A DNA stretch of 6,466 nucleotides from CAZPAH01 sp964584495 (GCA_964584495.1 CAZPAH010000143.1:1-6466); one strand, 5' to 3'; numbered from the stretch's first letter, positions 1 to 5,810 are shown. Program-made: numbers and translations. The notes: generated by a model not told the origin, from the sequence alone.

Positions 1-175
1 CCCTCTTTTCGGCATCTTCAATGTACCGCCTGGTTTCCTCCGGCATCCTGTGGGGGGAAGAAACCTTCAGCTCACTGCTGATACCCAGCTTCTCAAGCTG
101 GGACAGACAGACTTCCATCACTTCCCTGTCGGATTCGCTTCCCATTATAACGGCGACCTGCAGATCATCGCTCAC
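1..175 (-). CDS. purE: PurE, 5-(carboxyamino)imidazole ribonucleotide mutase (N-terminal part, runs off left edge)
   Basis: PurE catalyses the carboxylation-stage step of de novo purine synthesis, converting N5-CAIR to CAIR in the cytoplasm (class I), or AIR plus CO2 to CAIR (class II). Only the first 58 codons are in the window. The peptide has the family's N-terminal signature: a beta strand and loop reading VAVIMGSESDREVM near residues 7-20, then ELKVSSPHRMPEE near residues 36-48. These match the usual GSxSD and SAHRTP motifs of the substrate pocket, with SPHRMP in place of SAHRTP. I chose the GTG at 175-173 because AAAGGAGT lies 5 nt upstream. The frame stays open further upstream, but no better ribosome site is seen there. 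The gene lies 103 nt downstream of purD on the same strand and is probably co-transcribed with it. Class I versus class II cannot be decided from this fragment. Confidence 0.9.
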   Translation of the reverse strand, partial: MSDDLQVAVIMGSESDREVMEVCLSQLEKLGISSELKVSSPHRMPEETRRYIEDAEKR

Positions 176-207
176 CGTAAACTCCTTTCGTTTCTCCGCC
201 GCCCTTT

Positions 208-228
208 GCAGATCGGGGGCCCCCCTGC
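208..228. repeat. GC-rich palindrome in the purD-purE gap
   Basis: The gap between the purD stop and the purE start holds a perfect 10-bp palindrome, GGGGGCCCCC (215-224), inside a short GCAG...CTGC outer repeat. It is not followed by a T tract on the minus strand, so it does not look like an intrinsic terminator. It could act as an mRNA processing or pausing structure between the two genes, but there is no direct evidence of function. Confidence 0.4.
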
Positions 229-278
229 ACTTACGCACCAGTCCGTTATCTGAACGGCTCAAGCGACGATCCGGGCGG

Positions 279-1541
279 TCAAAGGGCGTTCTTCCCGATA
301 TCACGCCGGGAAAAACAGTCTTTGAAGCTTATTGCATCAACCCCGCTATACGCCTTCTCAAGCGCGTCCTTGAGCGTTCTCGCCACAGCGGTCACACCGA
401 GAACCCTTCCACCCGCATTGACGAATTTTCCTTCCTTTTTCAAGGTACCGGCGTGAAATACGATACACCCCTTCTCATCCGCTTCCTCTAGCCCGGAGAT
501 TTCATAGCCTTTCTCATAATGACCGGGATATCCGCCTGAAGCCACGACCACACAGGCGCATGAATCGGTGCTGTTCTCGAAATCCACGCTCTCAAGGTTC
601 CGATTCGTCGACTCGTAGAGCACTTCGAAGAGATCGCCCTTGAAAAGCGGCAGAATAACCTGGGTCTCGGGATCGCCGAAACGGCAGTTGTATTCCAGGA
701 CCTTGGGGCCCTCGGCCGTCAATATCAAGCCGAAATAGATAACGCCTGCGCCTGATATTTCTTCCTCCTGAATACCGTTCAGGGTAGGTTCGATAATCTC
801 TATCCTTATCGCTTCGGAGATATCCTTGCCGAGCACCGGTACCGGGGCATAAGCTCCCATCCCACCGGTATTCGGCCCCTTATCGCCGTCGAAAACCCTC
901 TTATGGTCCTGCGAAGGTACGAAGAGCCTGTAATCCTTCCCATCGAACACGGCCAGGATCGAGACCTCGGGTCCTTCCAGATACTCCTCGATGACGATCC
1001 TCCTGCCCGCCTCGCCGAAAACAAGCTTCTGCATAATATTTTCGACCGCATCGCGGGCTTCCTTCATCGTCCTGCAAATAAGGACACCCTTCCCCGCGGC
1101 GAGCCCGTCGGCTTTGATAACGAAGGGTGGTGAATCGACCTCGAGGGCTTGCTGGGCTGCGCAATGATCGTCGAATGTCCTGAAAATGCCCGTGGGTATC
1201 TTGTACTTTCGCATGAATTCCTTAGCCCAGACCTTACTGCCTTCGAGGAGCGCCCCCTTTCCGTCAAATCCGAATATTCTCAATCCGTTTTCGTTGAACA
1301 GGTCGACTATCCCCGAAACAAGGGGTGCTTCAGGACCCACGACCGTAAGATCGATCTTCTTCTCTTTGGCAAGGGAGAGCAAGCTGTTCTTGTCATCGGC
1401 TTTCACGGGAAAACACTTGGCTATCTCCTCGATACCGGCATTCCCCGGTGCCGCGTAGAGCTCCTTTACGATCGGGGATTGGGCGATCTTCCAAGCGAGT
1501 GTGTGTTCTCTTCCGCCGCCTCCAATGACAAGAACCTTCAT
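279..1541 (-). CDS. purD: PurD, phosphoribosylamine-glycine ligase (GAR synthetase)
   Basis: PurD joins phosphoribosylamine and glycine at the cost of ATP to make GAR, the second step of de novo purine synthesis, in the cytoplasm. The 420-residue product is full length for the family. The N-terminal domain opens with VLVIGGGGREHTLAWK (residues 3-18) and has VVGPEAPL at 67-74. The ATP-grasp core includes FVIKADGLAAGKGV (140-153), the IEEYLEGPEVS stretch (184-194), the DHKR...GPNTGGMGAYAP loop (212-233), and YNCRFGDPETQ (284-294), which carries metal/ATP ligands. The C-terminal domain has VVVASGGYPG (331-340), FHAGT (362-366), GGRVLGV (377-383) and a terminal RRDIG (412-416). AAGGAG sits about 10 nt before the ATG. 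All diagnostic motifs are intact, so it is expected to be active. It is the first gene of the purD-purE unit and is transcribed divergently from the serine-hydrolase-like gene. Confidence 0.98.
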   Translation of the reverse strand: MKVLVIGGGGREHTLAWKIAQSPIVKELYAAPGNAGIEEIAKCFPVKADDKNSLLSLAKEKKIDLTVVGPEAPLVSGIVDLFNENGLRIFGFDGKGALLEGSKVWAKEFMRKYKIPTGIFRTFDDHCAAQQALEVDSPPFVIKADGLAAGKGVLICRTMKEARDAVENIMQKLVFGEAGRRIVIEEYLEGPEVSILAVFDGKDYRLFVPSQDHKRVFDGDKGPNTGGMGAYAPVPVLGKDISEAIRIEIIEPTLNGIQEEEISGAGVIYFGLILTAEGPKVLEYNCRFGDPETQVILPLFKGDLFEVLYESTNRNLESVDFENSTDSCACVVVASGGYPGHYEKGYEISGLEEADEKGCIVFHAGTLKKEGKFVNAGGRVLGVTAVARTLKDALEKAYSGVDAISFKDCFSRRDIGKNAL

Positions 1542-1641
1542 CTTCGCAAGACTCCTTATCTAAACGAATAACCTCTTAAAAACTAAAAGATTCAAACTTC
1601 AAGAAAAACCCGACCGTCAATAATTAACATAAATCGTCCTT

Positions 1642-1665
1642 CGGTGCATATATATTTTTCCACCG
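1642..1665. repeat. AT-rich dyad CGGTG-N14-CACCG in the divergent intergenic region
   Basis: Five-base arms CGGTG (1642-1646) and CACCG (1661-1665) flank a 14-nt AT-rich core of alternating T and A. It lies between the purD start and the divergent 1766 gene, where control sites for either would be expected. The arms are short and the dyad may be chance. No convincing -35/-10 pair for purD was found in this 224-bp region. TTGACG at 1620-1615 on the minus strand resembles a -35 box but has no good -10 partner. Confidence 0.2.
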
Positions 1666-1699
1666 TCCGGATCTGCCTCGTGCGGTACGAGCGCAACCC

Positions 1700-1728
1700 T
1701 TGATATATCCGACGAAAATTGGTATCAA
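1700..1728 (+). promoter_or_regulatory. Candidate sigma-70-type promoter for the serine-hydrolase-like gene, coinciding with a 7-bp dyad
   Basis: TTGATA (1700-1705) and TATCAA (1723-1728) are separated by exactly 17 bp and resemble -35 and -10 boxes, with 5 of 6 and 4 of 6 consensus matches. They also form the arms of an inverted repeat, CTTGATA (1699-1705) with TATCAAG (1723-1729). The predicted start of transcription is near 1735, about 30 nt before the TTG start codon. The promoter reading is plausible, but the dyad alone could produce the resemblance. Confidence 0.4.
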
Positions 1729-1765
1729 GAAGGAAAGTTTTACTCGTAAAGCGGGATAAGGTTTA

Positions 1766-3643
1766 TTGAAGAAAACGCCACGGCATATAATTAACCTTCA
1801 GGTAATATTACTGGCCGCCGCACTGACGGCCGCATGTCGCACCGGCGGAGCGGCAACGCCGGGCGGTCACCTTGCAACCGAGCGTTTGGAGGCAATCTGC
1901 GATTCGCTGTTGAATGGCGGCCCTTTGCAATGCGGTGCAGCCTCTCCCGGAGGATTGGTCATCGCCGTTAACCAGTTCGGCGTGTTTTTCCAGAAGGCCT
2001 GTGGCCTAGCCGTGATCGACGACCGTGTTCCCTTCGACGCGCGCGGTACGATTCTTCCCGCCGCTTCGATCTCAAGCCTGATAACCGCCATCGCCGTGAT
2101 GCAGCTTGATGAGCGTGGGCATCTGGATATCGGAGACGATCCGGCGAAATACATGGAAAATGCCGGAATAGAACTTTCGTTTGAACAGCCTGTAACCATC
2201 GAGGAGCTTCTGACCCATACGGCTGGCTTTGAAGCGGGCAAAATGGGCTCTATGGCGGAAACGATCGAAAATATTCCGTCTATCTCGGAATTCGTGTTAC
2301 GGCGAATGCCGAAGCAGAGCACGATGCCCGGCCGCCACTACATATACTCCGGATACGGCATGACTTTACTGGCATTAATCGTCGAGAATGCGTCCGGAAT
2401 ACCTTTCGCCCGGTATGTCAGGGAAAATATCACCCTCCCCCTGGAAATGCATCATTCAAGCTTCGAAGCCGATGATTCGCTGGTCGCAGGGATGATGTCC
2501 GGATACAGTTCGATGAAAGGAAGGGGCGGTCGAGTCGCCCTGGGGCCTTATTTCCCGACCTCCAGAGGCGCTTCGGGAATGCTGACAACCGGATCGGATA
2601 TGGCGAATTTCATGATCGCCTGTCTCAATGGAGGCGGGCTGGAGGGAAAAAGGATTCTCGATGATCGTACGCTTTACGAGATGTTCCGACGCCAATTCGA
2701 GTACGACCAGGCTTTCGAGCCGGCTATGGGATTCGGGTGGCACACCAAAACGAGAAACGGAGTTAAATCGGTTTTTCACCGCAGCAGTTCCCTGGGCGCG
2801 GAATCACTCCTTCTTCTATATCCCTGGCATGGAATAGGATTCTTCCTAATCTTCAACGACAATGCAGCCGCCCGATTTATTGATGAGTTCAATCTAATGG
2901 CCGATGACATTTTCATGCCCCATATCCAAAGGATCGACATCCCCGTCAAGGAAAAACTCCCCGTGCCGGACGGGATTACTGGATCGTATGTCGATATCGG
3001 TGTTCCCTCGACGACCGTCGAAATGGTGATGGCTTTCGTTTCATCCAGGATCGAGGTCAAGGAAACGGCAAACGGCGGACTTCTCATCGATGGGAGACCG
3101 GCCGCCTTGGCTACTCAAGGTATTATCGAGGAAACCGCGTCGGGCGCCAAATGGATATACCGTAGGCCCGACCGGCAGCTGATTTCGGGGCTGACCGTCT
3201 ATCGCCGCCAGAAATGGTTTGAGGGGGTTGGATTCCAGATCACGGCACTAGTTTTATGTATTGTTATATTCGCCTCTTCACCGGCCCTTCTTTCTTCGGG
3301 CGCCCGCGTGAAAGAAGACGGGCTTACGGGGACACGCCCGACGTTTTCTCACATGCACTCAATTACCGTATCGGCACTGAACATCATCTTCTGCGTCGCC
3401 TTCATCACATTCATGAAAACATGGAGGGTCGAATACGGGCCGACCTTGTCGTTGAAACTGCTTCTGACATTACCTATCGTTTCGACGCTGCTTTTGCTCG
3501 GCTTCCCGTTGATTCTTTTCAGCGCGTGGACTCGAAGCCTCAGGCCTCTGCCGGTAAGAATACATATTTCCCTTATCGCCGCGGCTTCGATCTTGTTCGC
3601 CTGGCTGCTGAATCACTGGAACCTGCTGGGCTATAACTTCTGA
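1766..3643 (+). CDS. Membrane-anchored serine beta-lactamase/PBP-like protein with degenerate active site (probable pseudoenzyme)
   Basis: This 625-residue protein belongs by fold to the serine beta-lactamase-like family (Pfam Beta-lactamase, PF00144). A signal peptide (residues 1-23) ends in LTAAC, so Cys24 is a likely lipidation site. The family's framework motifs are clear: EELLTHTAGF (146-155), LLALIVENASGIPFARYVRENITLPLEM (201-228) and ASGMLTTGSDMANFM (269-283). A beta-rich linker (about 395-480) is followed by four predicted membrane helices (about 487-508, 532-550, 563-586, 599-616) and the ending WNLLGYNF. The catalytic SxxK site reads SISS (101-104), the YxN motif reads YSG (194-196), and the HxG/KTG position reads HRS (338-340). 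The key lysine is therefore missing and hydrolase activity is unlikely. The TTG start is the only one that gives a signal peptide; GGATAAGG precedes it. The role is unknown; peptidoglycan or peptide binding would be a guess. Confidence 0.88.
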   Translation: MKKTPRHIINLQVILLAAALTAACRTGGAATPGGHLATERLEAICDSLLNGGPLQCGAASPGGLVIAVNQFGVFFQKACGLAVIDDRVPFDARGTILPAASISSLITAIAVMQLDERGHLDIGDDPAKYMENAGIELSFEQPVTIEELLTHTAGFEAGKMGSMAETIENIPSISEFVLRRMPKQSTMPGRHYIYSGYGMTLLALIVENASGIPFARYVRENITLPLEMHHSSFEADDSLVAGMMSGYSSMKGRGGRVALGPYFPTSRGASGMLTTGSDMANFMIACLNGGGLEGKRILDDRTLYEMFRRQFEYDQAFEPAMGFGWHTKTRNGVKSVFHRSSSLGAESLLLLYPWHGIGFFLIFNDNAAARFIDEFNLMADDIFMPHIQRIDIPVKEKLPVPDGITGSYVDIGVPSTTVEMVMAFVSSRIEVKETANGGLLIDGRPAALATQGIIEETASGAKWIYRRPDRQLISGLTVYRRQKWFEGVGFQITALVLCIVIFASSPALLSSGARVKEDGLTGTRPTFSHMHSITVSALNIIFCVAFITFMKTWRVEYGPTLSLKLLLTLPIVSTLLLLGFPLILFSAWTRSLRPLPVRIHISLIAAASILFAWLLNHWNLLGYNF

Positions 3644-3663
3644 AAGAACGCCGGCGCAATCTC

Positions 3664-4887
3664 TTAACAGTATATCAGCTTCAATTCGTCGATTTTCCCG
3701 GTGATATCGATACTGTGACTGCACGTTGCCCGGCAGCTGACACAGGAGCTGCACGCATCGAGTCCGGCACCCTTTCCGATCTCGCCCAGTGTCGCGCGGG
3801 CGTGACTGAAGTTCGAGTACCGTGCGGCATACATATGCGTCCTCATGAGGGTGGGGATGTCGACCTTCGACGGACATGTATTAATGCACAATCCGCACTG
3901 ACGGCAGAATCCCATCCCCACTTTGACGTTACATTCCTCAAGAAACTTCCTCTCGCTCTCATTATACTCGAGGCCGCCGACAACGGAGAAATCCTCCTTC
4001 ATATGCTCGAATGTAGTATAGCCCGGAACCGCCGAATGAATATTGTTGTTCCTCAAAACCCATTTCAAAGCCGCCGTCGCTACCGTGCTTCCGCTGAAAT
4101 CCTTGCTTATCTCTATCCTCGAACGTCTTGCGCTCCCGGCCTGCGTCTTCATCGCTATGATCCCGACACCTTTTTTAGCGGCGTTATCGATCGCTGCGAA
4201 CAGCTCCGTGTAGTCACCCATCGTGAAATTGACCGCCGTCAGCACCACATCGTAGTTACCCGTTCTCGAGACCTCGTCTATCACGGCATGCATGTTTCCG
4301 TGCGTGGAAACTCCGATATAACGCGTTTTACCCGCCTTCTTTATCTCTTTCATGGCGCCGAGGATCGCCATGTCGCCGACCTCGTCCACCTTAGCGATAT
4401 TATGAACGTAGAGGATATCCACATGATCCATCTGTAGACGAGAGAGCGATTCGTCTATCTGCGCCAGAATTATTTCTCTCGCTTTTTCGGGCGTGACGTC
4501 CTTTCGCATGTTCGGAGCAAAGATCTTTGTCGCAATCGTAACATCTTTACGCGCTTTCAGTTCTTTTATTACGCCGCCGACCATCTCCTCGTTCCTGCCC
4601 GACTGGTAGTAGGCGGCCGTATCGAAATGCCTTACACCAATTTCATACGACGCTCTGACGATAGCCGGATCGTCGGCGTTCATTACCCCCATTCCGACTA
4701 TGGGAAGAGTGATATCCGTTTTACCCAGCTTCCTGTGAATGACAATACCTGTTTTACCTTCGGTCTTCTCTTTATTCTCCGCGGCTCCCGCTCCGGGGGG
4801 TGTCATTCCAATGACTCCCGCTCCAACGATACCGGAAAGCGCGGTCGCCATGAATCCGCGTCTCGTCACCTTACCGCTTTTCTTCAT
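3664..4887 (-). CDS. Tat-exported aldo/keto reductase with C-terminal 4Fe-4S dicluster motifs
   Basis: This 407-residue protein starts with a twin-arginine signal: TRRGFM (residues 8-13), a hydrophobic stretch, and a likely cleavage site near AGAA (33-36). It is thus expected to be exported folded. The aldo/keto reductase barrel follows, with the catalytic tetrad visible: Asp89 in HFDTAAYY, Tyr94, Lys121 in IATKI and His162 in LYVHN. After the barrel come two CxxCxxCxxxC motifs, Cys328/331/334/338 (followed by Pro) and Cys379/382/385/389, as in ferredoxin-like domains binding two 4Fe-4S clusters. The last residue is also Cys. Substrate and electron partner are unknown. I prefer the ATG at 4887: GGAGG lies 8 nt upstream and it places the Tat motif near the N terminus. 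The in-frame ATG at 4938 lacks a ribosome site. The gene stands alone and converges on the 1766-3643 gene. Confidence 0.93.
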   Translation of the reverse strand: MKKSGKVTRRGFMATALSGIVGAGVIGMTPPGAGAAENKEKTEGKTGIVIHRKLGKTDITLPIVGMGVMNADDPAIVRASYEIGVRHFDTAAYYQSGRNEEMVGGVIKELKARKDVTIATKIFAPNMRKDVTPEKAREIILAQIDESLSRLQMDHVDILYVHNIAKVDEVGDMAILGAMKEIKKAGKTRYIGVSTHGNMHAVIDEVSRTGNYDVVLTAVNFTMGDYTELFAAIDNAAKKGVGIIAMKTQAGSARRSRIEISKDFSGSTVATAALKWVLRNNNIHSAVPGYTTFEHMKEDFSVVGGLEYNESERKFLEECNVKVGMGFCRQCGLCINTCPSKVDIPTLMRTHMYAARYSNFSHARATLGEIGKGAGLDACSSCVSCRATCSHSIDITGKIDELKLIYC

Positions 4888-4936
4888 GTTGATTGCCTCC
4901 AGCCTAGAGGAATTTATCTTCGGGGCGGATACCGGC

Positions 4937-4965
4937 ATTCTACCGTACCCGTAAGCTTTTTAAAA
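4937..4965 (-). promoter_or_regulatory. Candidate promoter for the aldo/keto reductase gene
   Basis: On the minus strand TAGAAT (4942-4937) matches 5 of 6 bases of a -10 box. A weak TTTTAA (4965-4960) lies 17 bp upstream. Transcription would begin near 4930, giving a leader of about 43 nt to the ATG at 4887. This fits the shorter start and would exclude the upstream ATG at 4938, which overlaps the -10 box. The -35 match is poor, so this is tentative. Confidence 0.3.
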
Positions 4966-4974
4966 CAGATAAAT

Positions 4975-4986
4975 CCGCCGCGGCGG
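4975..4986 (-). terminator. Possible weak terminator: 12-bp GC palindrome followed by a T-rich run
   Basis: CCGCCGCGGCGG is a perfect 12-bp palindrome. On the minus strand it could fold as a 4-bp stem with a CGCG loop and is followed by ATTTATCTGTTTT. It lies about 107 nt downstream of the cassette's last stop and just before the aldo/keto reductase promoter region. It could end the cassette transcript, but the stem is short and the T run interrupted. It could equally be a protein-binding palindrome. Confidence 0.25.
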
Positions 4987-5093
4987 GCTCCTCCGGACCG
5001 CTTCCATCCATAGCCGGTTGGTGGAGAAGAATCTTATCGAGACATGCGCATCTTTGGCACCTTCGGTTTCATGTGGACCGGCCTGCCGGCATA

Positions 5094-5291
5094 TCAATAT
5101 CTTCTGCGGAGATACATCATGGCTCCGACCTTTCCGGCGGCCATGGCGAACATGATCGCGAAGAGGTCCCATCTCAGCACTCCGTTTCGCAGGTATCCGT
5201 AGGTGAACGATGCGAGCATCAAAATACTACCCAGCAGAACGGCGAACCGCGTGGCTTTGTATCTGTGAAGGATAAAGCGCTCGTCTACCAT
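5094..5291 (-). CDS. Small two-helix membrane protein, third gene of the regulator cassette
   Basis: I do not recognise this 65-residue protein by name. It has a short charged N terminus (MVDERFILHRYK) and a first hydrophobic segment at about residues 14-33. A short loop with Arg and Trp-Asp follows (about 35-42), then a second hydrophobic segment at about 43-60 and a strongly basic end, LRRRY. Positive charge at both ends predicts N-in/C-in topology with a small external loop. The ATG at 5291 comes one base after the TAA of the helix-turn-helix gene and has AAAGGGAG 7 nt upstream, so translation is probably coupled. Small membrane proteins are often found beside compact XRE regulators, which suggests a partner role in sensing or defence. 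That is inference only. Confidence 0.82.
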   Translation of the reverse strand: MVDERFILHRYKATRFAVLLGSILMLASFTYGYLRNGVLRWDLFAIMFAMAAGKVGAMMYLRRRY

Positions 5292-5292
5292 C

Positions 5293-5505
5293 TTATTTCT
5301 CCCTTTCGATCTTGAACATGTCATCGGTCGGACAGCGGAAAAACCTAGCGATCTTCAACGCCAGCGGCAGACTGGGAATATACCTGCCGCGCTCAATCGA
5401 AATGATCGTCTGGCGCGACACGCTCATCGCCTCCGCCAGCTCCTCCTGCGTCAACCCGGCTTCCTTCCTCTTCTCCCTGATTGAATTATCTATCTTCTCG
5501 ACCAT
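5293..5505 (-). CDS. Compact XRE/Cro-type helix-turn-helix transcriptional regulator
   Basis: A 70-residue DNA-binding protein made almost entirely of one HTH_3 domain: NSIREKRKEAGLTQEELAEAM (residues 7-27), then SVSRQTIISIERGRYIPSLPLALKIARFF (28-56). The Q20-M27 region is helix 2 and S30-I37 the recognition helix. There is no separate effector domain, as in the short regulators that control their own small operons. I chose the ATG at 5505. AGACGG lies 7 nt upstream, whereas the ATG at 5511 is too close to it and the ATG at 5532 lies beyond it. The start overlaps the end of the upstream 66-residue gene by 20 nt, so the two are probably translationally coupled. The likely targets are the two palindromic operators around the cassette promoter. 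Confidence 0.93.
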   Translation of the reverse strand: MVEKIDNSIREKRKEAGLTQEELAEAMSVSRQTIISIERGRYIPSLPLALKIARFFRCPTDDMFKIEREK

Positions 5506-5686
5506 TACCATACCGTCTGAAGCTGAATACAAGGCCGGCCAGACCGAACGTCGACGCCAGTCCCATGAACACTCCCTCGAGAAAGGCGAACACGGAGTTA
5601 CTATTCTCGTACCTGAAGAATATTACCGAGGCGCATAGGCATACGAGACCCATCGGTGTGAGTGCCCTCTTGTACTCTATCAACAT
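5486..5686 (-). CDS. Small two-helix membrane protein, first gene of the regulator cassette
   Basis: A 66-residue protein not recognised by name. Two hydrophobic segments are visible, at about residues 11-24 (containing two cysteines in VCLCAS) and about 32-56 (rich in Gly, Phe and Leu). They are joined by a short polar loop, RYENSNS. The C terminus is basic and polar, RRYGNGREDR. I chose the ATG at 5686 because AAGGGAG ends 6 nt upstream. An ATG at 5692 abuts that ribosome site directly and is unlikely to be used. It is the first gene after the strong promoter and its end overlaps the start of the regulator gene by 20 nt. Both membrane proteins of the cassette are of similar size and topology but show no obvious sequence similarity. 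A signalling or stress role is a guess. Confidence 0.78.
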   Translation of the reverse strand: MLIEYKRALTPMGLVCLCASVIFFRYENSNSVFAFLEGVFMGLASTFGLAGLVFSFRRYGNGREDR

Positions 5687-5704
5687 TTCCATCTCCCTTC
5701 ATTC

Positions 5705-5722
5705 GCCGGACACTGTCCCGGC
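5705..5722 (-). other. Hairpin in the cassette leader just ahead of the ribosome site
   Basis: On the minus strand GCCGG and CCGGC close an imperfect stem whose inner part (GACA/TGTC with one bulged base) can also pair. It ends 4 nt before the AAGGGAG of the first cassette gene. It is not followed by a T tract, so it is not an intrinsic terminator. It could stabilise the mRNA or influence ribosome loading. Confidence 0.35.
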
Positions 5723-5747
5723 AGGCAACTTCAAAAAGGCCGATTTA

Positions 5748-5763
5748 GTAAAGCACGCTTTAC
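5748..5763. promoter_or_regulatory. Operator 2: perfect palindrome GTAAAGC-N2-GCTTTAC at the transcription start
   Basis: GTAAAGCACGCTTTAC has perfect 7-bp arms around a 2-bp centre. It covers about +1 to +16 of the cassette transcript. It is nearly identical to a second copy at 5795-5810, with starts 47 bp apart. The size and symmetry suit an XRE-type dimer, most likely the regulator encoded by the cassette, which would block transcription when bound here. Confidence 0.75.
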
Positions 5764-5770
5764 ATTCTTC

Positions 5771-5799
5771 AATATATCTTCACCCTGAGGTTTTGTCAA
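5771..5799 (-). promoter_or_regulatory. Strong sigma-70-type promoter of the regulator cassette
   Basis: On the minus strand a perfect -35 TTGACA (5799-5794) is followed after 17 bp by TATATT (5776-5771), a 5-of-6 -10 box. Transcription should start near 5764, giving a leader of about 78 nt to the first gene at 5686. Runs of A upstream at about 5811-5826 resemble an UP element. It is the best promoter in the window, and both of its sides are covered by palindromic operators, a layout typical of repressor autoregulation. Confidence 0.85.
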
Positions 5800-5810
5800 G
5801 CTCGCTTTAC
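5795..5810. promoter_or_regulatory. Operator 1: imperfect palindrome overlapping the -35 box
   Basis: On the minus strand GTAAAGCGAGCTTGAC matches operator 2 at 14 of 16 positions. Its left arm GTAAAGC is intact, while the right arm reads GCTTGAC, deviating exactly where it must also form the -35 box TTGACA. A protein bound here would occlude sigma factor. The compromise between operator and promoter consensus supports a real site. Confidence 0.72.

Noticed and set aside
21..491. Plus-strand open frame of 156 codons at the left edge
   Set aside because: It is antisense to the purE start and purD end, whose protein motifs are unambiguous. Its own translation resembles no family and has low-complexity Ser/Arg composition.
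1542..1765. Purine riboswitch or clear PurR-type box upstream of purD
   Set aside because: No guanine-aptamer-like conserved core or recognised PUR box could be found in the leader. A covariance-model search would be decisive.
3644..3663. CGCCGGCG palindrome (3649-3656) between the convergent genes as a bidirectional terminator
   Set aside because: It is only 8 bp with no room for a loop and no T tract on either strand.
3470..3877. Minus-strand open frame of 135 codons across the convergent gene ends
   Set aside because: It overlaps the C-terminal membrane helices of the 1766-3643 gene and the Fe-S end of the reductase in other frames. Its Arg/Gln-rich product looks like a shadow.
3715..4437. 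Plus-strand open frame of 240 codons
   Set aside because: It is fully antisense to the aldo/keto reductase, whose catalytic and cysteine motifs are intact. No ribosome site or family resemblance was seen.
5079..5093. CCGG-rich repeat just after the last cassette stop as a terminator
   Set aside because: The repeat can pair in only a 4-bp stem and no T tract follows it on the minus strand.
4960..5172. Minus-strand open frame of 70 codons
   Set aside because: It overlaps the last cassette gene out of frame, is rich in Arg/His/Pro, and runs through the GC palindrome and the reductase promoter region.
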